From positions 2,051,501-2,115,500 of the forward strand of contig CM053143.1 of the NCBI GenBank assembly GCA_028571685.1: a DNA stretch of 64,000 bases. The letters run 5' to 3'. Positions 59,795-64,000 of the stretch are shown piece after piece. Numbering within the stretch: position 1 is the first letter of the stretch; the number at the start of each line of letters is the position of its first letter. This stretch comes from Heterohyrax brucei. Lineage: Eukaryota; Chordata; Mammalia; Hyracoidea; Procaviidae. The position numbers and the translations under genes were made by a program. Under the pieces are notes generated by a model. That model was not told the DNA's origin, ran no database searches, and worked only from the letters and a program-made list of their open reading frames with translations.

Positions 59795-59918
59795 AATTAA
59801 AAAAAAAAAAAAATAACAGAATAGAACTGCCCCATACAGTTTCCAAGGAGTTCCTGGTGGATTTGAACTGCAGACTTTTGGTTAGCAGCCATAGCACTTA
59901 ACCACTTGGCAACCAGGG
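59795..59918 (-). repeat. SINE fragment lacking its normal tail, ending in a T-run
   Basis: On the minus strand the SINE body ends at TTCTATTCTGTTATT and then a T-run, without the RTE-like tail. It is flanked by TTCTAG at 59789-59794 and 59919-59924. The head reads AACCACTTGGCAACCAGGG on the plus strand. See findings. Confidence 0.75.
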
Positions 59919-60167
59919 TTCTAGCACAATGGTAAATGGGGTGAGGACAAAGGGCATCTGTCTTGTTCCTGTTCTCAAGGGGAATGTTTTCATCTTGTCT
60001 GCATTAAGACTCCTATTGGTCATTGCTTTTGCATAAATGCTATTTATTATGTTGAGAAATTTCTCATTCATACCTATTTTATTGAGAGTTGTTTTTTTTG
60101 AAATCAGGGATGAATGTTAGACTTTGTTAAGTAACTTTTCTACATTGATTGAAATGATCATGTGATT

Positions 60168-60749
60168 TGTCTTAGGCTGGGTTTTCTAGGGAAGCAAAAC
60201 CAGTAACACGTGTAGGTATAAGGAAAAATTTATAATATTTAGATAGATAGATACAAATATAGGAAACAGCTCACGTAATCACAGAAGCTGAATGTCCCAA
60301 GCTCTGGCACAAGCCTCACGTGGCCACAGAAGCTGAGGAACCCAAGGTCAGTAAGTCAAAGAGCAGAGTTCTAGATTACCGGTTGTGTAGGTCAGTGGAT
60401 CCCAAGCTGGTGGTGAGACGAAGCGACAGAGGCTGTCAAAACCAAGATCAGTAGGTCAGGGAGCAGGAGCAGGCAGAGGCTGGTGAACCCAGGATCGGCA
60501 GGTCAGGGAGCAGGACTCTCAAGTACTGACTGTAAGGACTGATGAGTCCAACAGCTGCTAGCTCAAGTCCCGGAACCAGATGCTGGAAGCAGAGAGCAGG
60601 AGCTCCTAGCCACATGAGCGACCAGCCACCGTAGTCAAAGTTCACAAGATGAGAGCCAAGGGGCAGGGAGCCACCACAAACCCTGCCCTGCCACTTAATA
60701 CAGCAGCCAAATATGTAGTAGCCAAGTTGACATAATCCTGACCACCACA
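60168..60749 (-). repeat. 3' LTR of ERV-L provirus
   Basis: A 582-bp LTR with TG...CA ends: on the minus strand it begins TGTGGTGGTCAGGATTATG and ends CCCAGCCTAAGACA. The opening, followed by TCAACTTGGCTA, is typical of ERVL LTRs. It holds degenerate tandem repeats of about 48 bp (AAGATCAGTAGGTCAGGGAG at 60444; CAGGATCGGCAGGTCAGGGA at 60490; a looser unit at 60341) and a GATA tract near 60240. Confidence 0.9.
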
Positions 60750-60760
60750 GTCCACCCCTT
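60750..60760 (-). promoter_or_regulatory. Polypurine tract next to the 3' LTR
   Basis: The minus strand reads AAGGGGTGGAC directly before the LTR start. Position and composition fit the plus-strand primer site used in reverse transcription. Confidence 0.8.
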
Positions 60761-61015
60761 GTCAACTTGGCATCTGCACACATCTCACCTTACCATGCAC
60801 AGTCTGTGAAGGAGTACAGTTACAAAGTCATACTTATGTCAACATGATATAACTAACACGTGTACAACTGAAAATGCATTAACTCATTTACACCTTATGT
60901 TTCATAAGTAAAATATCCAATACACACATATAAAGCAGGAATATTTATAGCAATTACAGTCCTTGATTCTGCAACTGGTTGTGGGGCCATAATTGATATT
61001 TAGAACTACCTTCTT
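60761..61015 (-). other. Untranslated stretch between pol and the 3' LTR, no env
   Basis: About 255 bp, AT-rich, with no long open frame. The absence of an envelope gene is normal for ERV-L. Confidence 0.7.
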
Positions 61016-62515
61016 CTACAACCCATTCTGTATTCCCTTTGCCCTCAGCAAGCACCTCAGCTGGTCGTGGTTCCTTGCCTGGTGAGGTGACCCAAACCTC
61101 CATTCATGAAGGGTCTGGGCTGTTATCATTTTGGAGTTGGGTTGCTGTGGTTTTCCATTGACCTTAATCACAGGACATGGTAGTACTAGGAGGCGTCCTA
61201 AGGGATCTCCTGCATTCCAAACATACTCTTCTTTACTTCTGTTATGTAATGTCAATCCAATTTCATCTTCATAGTCAGGATCAATCACACCAGCCAGTAT
61301 TGTAACTCCCTTCTTTGTCTGTTGATCCAGAGGTACAAGAAGCCCAAAATGGCCTGGTGGCAATTTTAGCTTCCAGTTCAGTGGAATTGTTGATGTGTCT
61401 CCAGGTGGCAGCATTCCTCCCTTCGGAACTAAGACATTTAATCCTGCAGAACATAAATTCATGGGGACAGGAAGCAAAAATCTTGCAAGTGGGTGACTAG
61501 GGGTAACAGTGAGTGGTGCCACTCCCATTTCCACCCCTTGATTCCTGGACCCATGAATCCTGGCAATAGGAGAAATAGCACCGTATATTGGACGCTGGTT
61601 TAGAGAATACACAGCCTCCTGGAGAACACTTTCCCAACCCTGCAAGGGAGTGCCACCTAGCTGGCAGTGTAATTGTGTCTTCAGGAGACCATTCCATCGT
61701 TCCATCAAGCCAGCTGCTTCAGGATGATGGGGAACATGGTAAGACCAGTGAATTCCGTGAGCATGGGCCCACTGCCGCACTTCATTTGCTGTGAAGTGAG
61801 TCCCTTGATCAGAGGCAATGCTGTGTGGGATTCCATGCCGGTGGATGAGGCATTCTGTAAGTCCACGGATGGTAGTTTTGGCAGAAACATGTCGTGCTGG
61901 GTAGGCAAATCCATATACAGAGTAAGTATCTATCCCAGTAAGGACAAAAGGCTTTCCTTTCCATGATGGAAGCAGTCCAATGTAATCAACTTGCCACCAG
62001 GTTGCCGTCTGATCACCTCGAGGAACAGTACCATATCGAGGACTCAGTGTTGGTCTCTGCTGCTGGCAGATTGGGCACTCAGCAGTGGCTGTAGCCAAGT
62101 CGGCCTTGGTGAGTGAGAGTCCATATTGCTGGGCCCATGCATAACCACTGTCCCTGCCACCATGACCACTTTGTTCATGGGCCCACTGAACAATGACAGA
62201 GGTAGCCAGAGAAAAAGGATGATTGGTTCCCACAGAACAGGTCATCCTATCCACTTGATTGTTAAACTCATCCTCTGCTGAGGTTACTCTTTGATGAGCA
62301 TTCATATGAGACACAAATATTTTCACTTCTTTGGCCCATTCAGAGAGGTCTATCCACATACTTCTCCCCCATAAATCCTTGTCTCCAATCTTCCAATCAT
62401 GTTCCTTCCAAGTCCCTGACCAACTGGCCAAGCCATTGGCCACAGCCCATGAATCGGTATACAGCCGCACATCTGGCCACCTCTCCTTCCAAGCAAAGTG
62501 AACAACCATATGCAC
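61016..62515 (-). pseudogene. pol: ERV-L pol: RNase H end, integrase and dUTPase (499 open codons)
   Basis: Open for 499 codons. Residues 1-95 are the RNase H end (YTDSWAVANG with Asp21; SHMNAHQ with His70 and His74). Integrase follows: zinc site His113, His118, Cys147 and Cys150; catalytic Asp177 (WQVDYIG), Asp236 (ASDQGTHF) and Glu272 with the normal 35-residue spacing. From about 355 to 450 is a dUTPase-like domain with AGVIDPDYEDEIG (residues 408-420) and NAGDPLGRLLVLP (residues 434-446). The glycine-rich last dUTPase motif is not evident. The frame begins after a TGA and lacks its own start, so it is only part of a pol reading frame. Confidence 0.93.
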
Positions 62516-62518
62516 TGC

Positions 62519-62870
62519 TCAAAGTTCTGCCCACTGGGAGGATTTGCTTTCACCACCGTCCTTGAGGGAGGTCTCAGAAAGGGTCTGTAGTGCTGCTGCT
62601 GTCCACTTTTGAGTGGTGCCAGCATATCGCACAGAACCATCTGTAAACCAAGCACGAGTTTTCTCTGCCTCAGTCAGCTGGTCATAAGGAATTCCCCATG
62701 AGGCCATAGGTGCAAACTGGGAGACAGGAGGTAATGTTACAGGAGTGGAGACCATGGGCATTTGGGCCACTTCCTCATGCAATTTGCTTGTGCCTTCAGG
62801 TCCTGCACGGGCCCGATCTCGTATATACCACTTCCATTTAATGATGGAGTGCTGCTGTGCTCGTCCAACT
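62519..62870 (-). pseudogene. pol: ERV-L pol: RNase H first part
   Basis: Reads FTDGSVRYAG, the RNase H start with the first catalytic Asp, then KSSQWAEL, where the next catalytic Glu lies, and hits TGA at 62519-62521. The same frame continues in the 499-codon piece. Upstream it differs by one base from the RT frame: the shift lies between about 62870 and 62890. Confidence 0.88.
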
Positions 62871-64000
62871 TTATGACTGTGGGTCAGACAATACCCAGTT
62901 CATGATAGGCAGCTCAGGACTCATGGTGACCTGGTGTCCCATGGTTAAGCATTCAGTCTCTACTAAGGCCCAGTAACAAGCCAAAAGTTGTTTCTCAAAA
63001 GGAGAGTAGTTATCTGCAGAGGATGGCAGAGCTTTGCTCCAAAATCCTAAAGGTCTGCACTGTGATTCACCAATAGGGGCCTGCCAAAGACTCCAAACAG
63101 CATCTCTATCTGCCACTGACACCTCAAGCACCATTGGGTCAGCTGGATCCTTTGGCCCAAGTGGCAGGGCAGTCTGCACAGCAGTCTGAACCTGTTGCAG
63201 AGCCTTCTCCTGTTCTGGGCCCCACTCAAAAGTAGCAGCCTTTCTAATCACATGATAAATAGGCTGAAGTAGCACACCCAAATGAAGAGTATGTTGCCTC
63301 CAAAATCCAAAGAGACCCACTAGACGTTGTGCCTCTTTTTTAGTTGTCAGAGCAGCCAGGTGCAATAACTTATCCTTCACTTTAGAAGGGATATCGTGAC
63401 ATGCTCCACACCACTGGACCCCTAGGAATTTCACTGAGTTGGAAGATGCCTGAATTTTTGTGGGATTAATTTCCCACCCGCTAGCACACAAATGTTTAAC
63501 TAATAAGTCCAGAATCACTGATATTTCTTCCTTACTAGGTCGAATCAGCATAATGTCATCTATATAATGGACCAGTGTCACATCTTGTGGAAGAGAGAAG
63601 CAATCAAAGTCCCTGCAGACTAAATTATGACATAGGGCTGGAGAGTTAATGTAACCCTGAGGGAGGCAAGTGAAAGTGTATTGTTGGCCTTGCCAGGTGA
63701 ATGCAAACTGCTTCTGGTGGTCCTTGGAAACAGGTGTGGAGAAGAAAGCATTAGCCAGATCAATAGCTGCATACTAAGTACCAGGAGATGTATTAATTTG
63801 CTCAAGCAGTGAAACTACATCTGGAACAGCAGCTGCAATGAGGGTTACCACCTCGTTAAGTTTGTGATAATCTACTGTCATTCTCCAAGATCCATCTGTT
63901 TTTTGCACAGGCCAAATGGGTGAATTGAATGGGGATGTGGTGGGAATCACTACCCCTGCGTCCTTCAAGTCCTTAATGGTAGCAGTAATTTCAGCAATCC
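62871..64000 (-). pseudogene. pol: ERV-L pol: reverse transcriptase and connection
   Basis: Runs in from the right edge. Order: [20 protein letters not shown] (RT fingers), an in-frame TAG at 63774-63776, IDLANAFF with the first catalytic Asp, FTWQGQQY, LPQGYINSP, and the active site YIDD near 63555-63566. Then the thumb and connection with QRLVGLFGFWR. Apart from the TAG it is open to 62871. YIDD instead of YMDD/YVDD is a tolerated variant in retroelements. Confidence 0.92.

Larger units (their letters stand above)
56280..60167 (-). mobile_element. Older-family L1, nested insertion target
   Basis: Minus-strand L1 with a T-rich 3' end near 56280 and a 3' UTR shared with 15255-15640. ORF2 begins near 57330. 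It carries an LTR (57951-58501), micro-insertions (59511-59545 and 59647-59687), a SINE fragment (59795-59918) and the ERV-L provirus at its right end. About 100 bp at 56555-56655 ending in an A-run is also foreign. L1 should resume beyond the provirus, outside the window. Confidence 0.85.
60168..64000 (-). mobile_element. ERV-L provirus (class III), 3' part
   Basis: Minus-strand provirus: 3' LTR at 60168-60749, polypurine tract, then a short untranslated stretch and pol (RT, RNase H, integrase, dUTPase) to the right edge. There is no env gene between pol and the LTR, and a dUTPase follows integrase; both are hallmarks of ERV-L (family knowledge). The left flank TGATT (60163-60167) should recur beyond the 5' LTR. 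Gag and the 5' LTR are outside the window. Confidence 0.93.

Noticed and set aside
61673..61966. 97-codon plus open frame in the provirus
   Set aside because: Antisense shadow of the integrase frame, with no domain of its own.

Overview
The window is mammalian intergenic or deep-intronic DNA made almost entirely of transposable elements. I see no host protein-coding gene, tRNA, rRNA or CRISPR. The organism is very probably an afrotherian, most likely of the elephant/hyrax/sirenian group. The reasons are many AfroSINE-type tRNA-like SINEs whose tails resemble the end of an RTE LINE, RTE LINEs themselves, L1s with a distinctive shared 3' UTR, and ERVL-type LTRs. This rests on recalled family features, not a database search.

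Layout. 1-2328: 3' half of an L1 (+), abutting tail-to-tail a full-length L1 (-) at 2330-10480 that carries two LTRs. 10490-14985: RTE LINE copy A (+), split by a 5'-truncated L1 (10870-13208). 15008-16625: old SINE, then a 5'-inverted L1 with a small L1 inside. 17130-17730: RTE 3' fragment. 19430-26335: second full-length L1 (-). 26440-30105: RTE copy B (+), split by about 1 kb that holds an L2-like fragment and a SINE. 30430-31768: L1 3' part (-). 31770-37800: AT-rich unique DNA with SINEs. 37860-39250: ancient L1. 40528-42395: RTE copy D (-). 43339-43857: solo LTR. 44340-55003: two L1s arranged head-to-head with arms of about 5 kb. 55561-60167: SINE, LTR and an old L1 carrying further insertions. 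60168-64000: the 3' LTR and pol region of an ERV-L provirus (-), running off the right edge.

How the parts relate. All coding sequence is retroelement: L1 ORF1p and ORF2p remnants, RTE endonuclease and reverse transcriptase remnants, and ERV-L pol with a C-terminal dUTPase. The most intact is a 499-codon frame at 61016-62515 (RNase H end, integrase, dUTPase). SINE and RTE copies share a 3' tail with an inverted-repeat core, which fits mobilisation of the SINEs by RTE machinery (inference).

Most unusual signal. A set of ultra-short insertions (about 20-45 bp) carries this SINE/RTE-like tail with an attached CCAAG-rich end. They sit at unrelated sites, and three are bracketed by target-site duplications (12 bp perfect, 10 bp perfect, 6 of 7). 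They look like minimal retroposed tails and are the best candidate here for an undescribed element.
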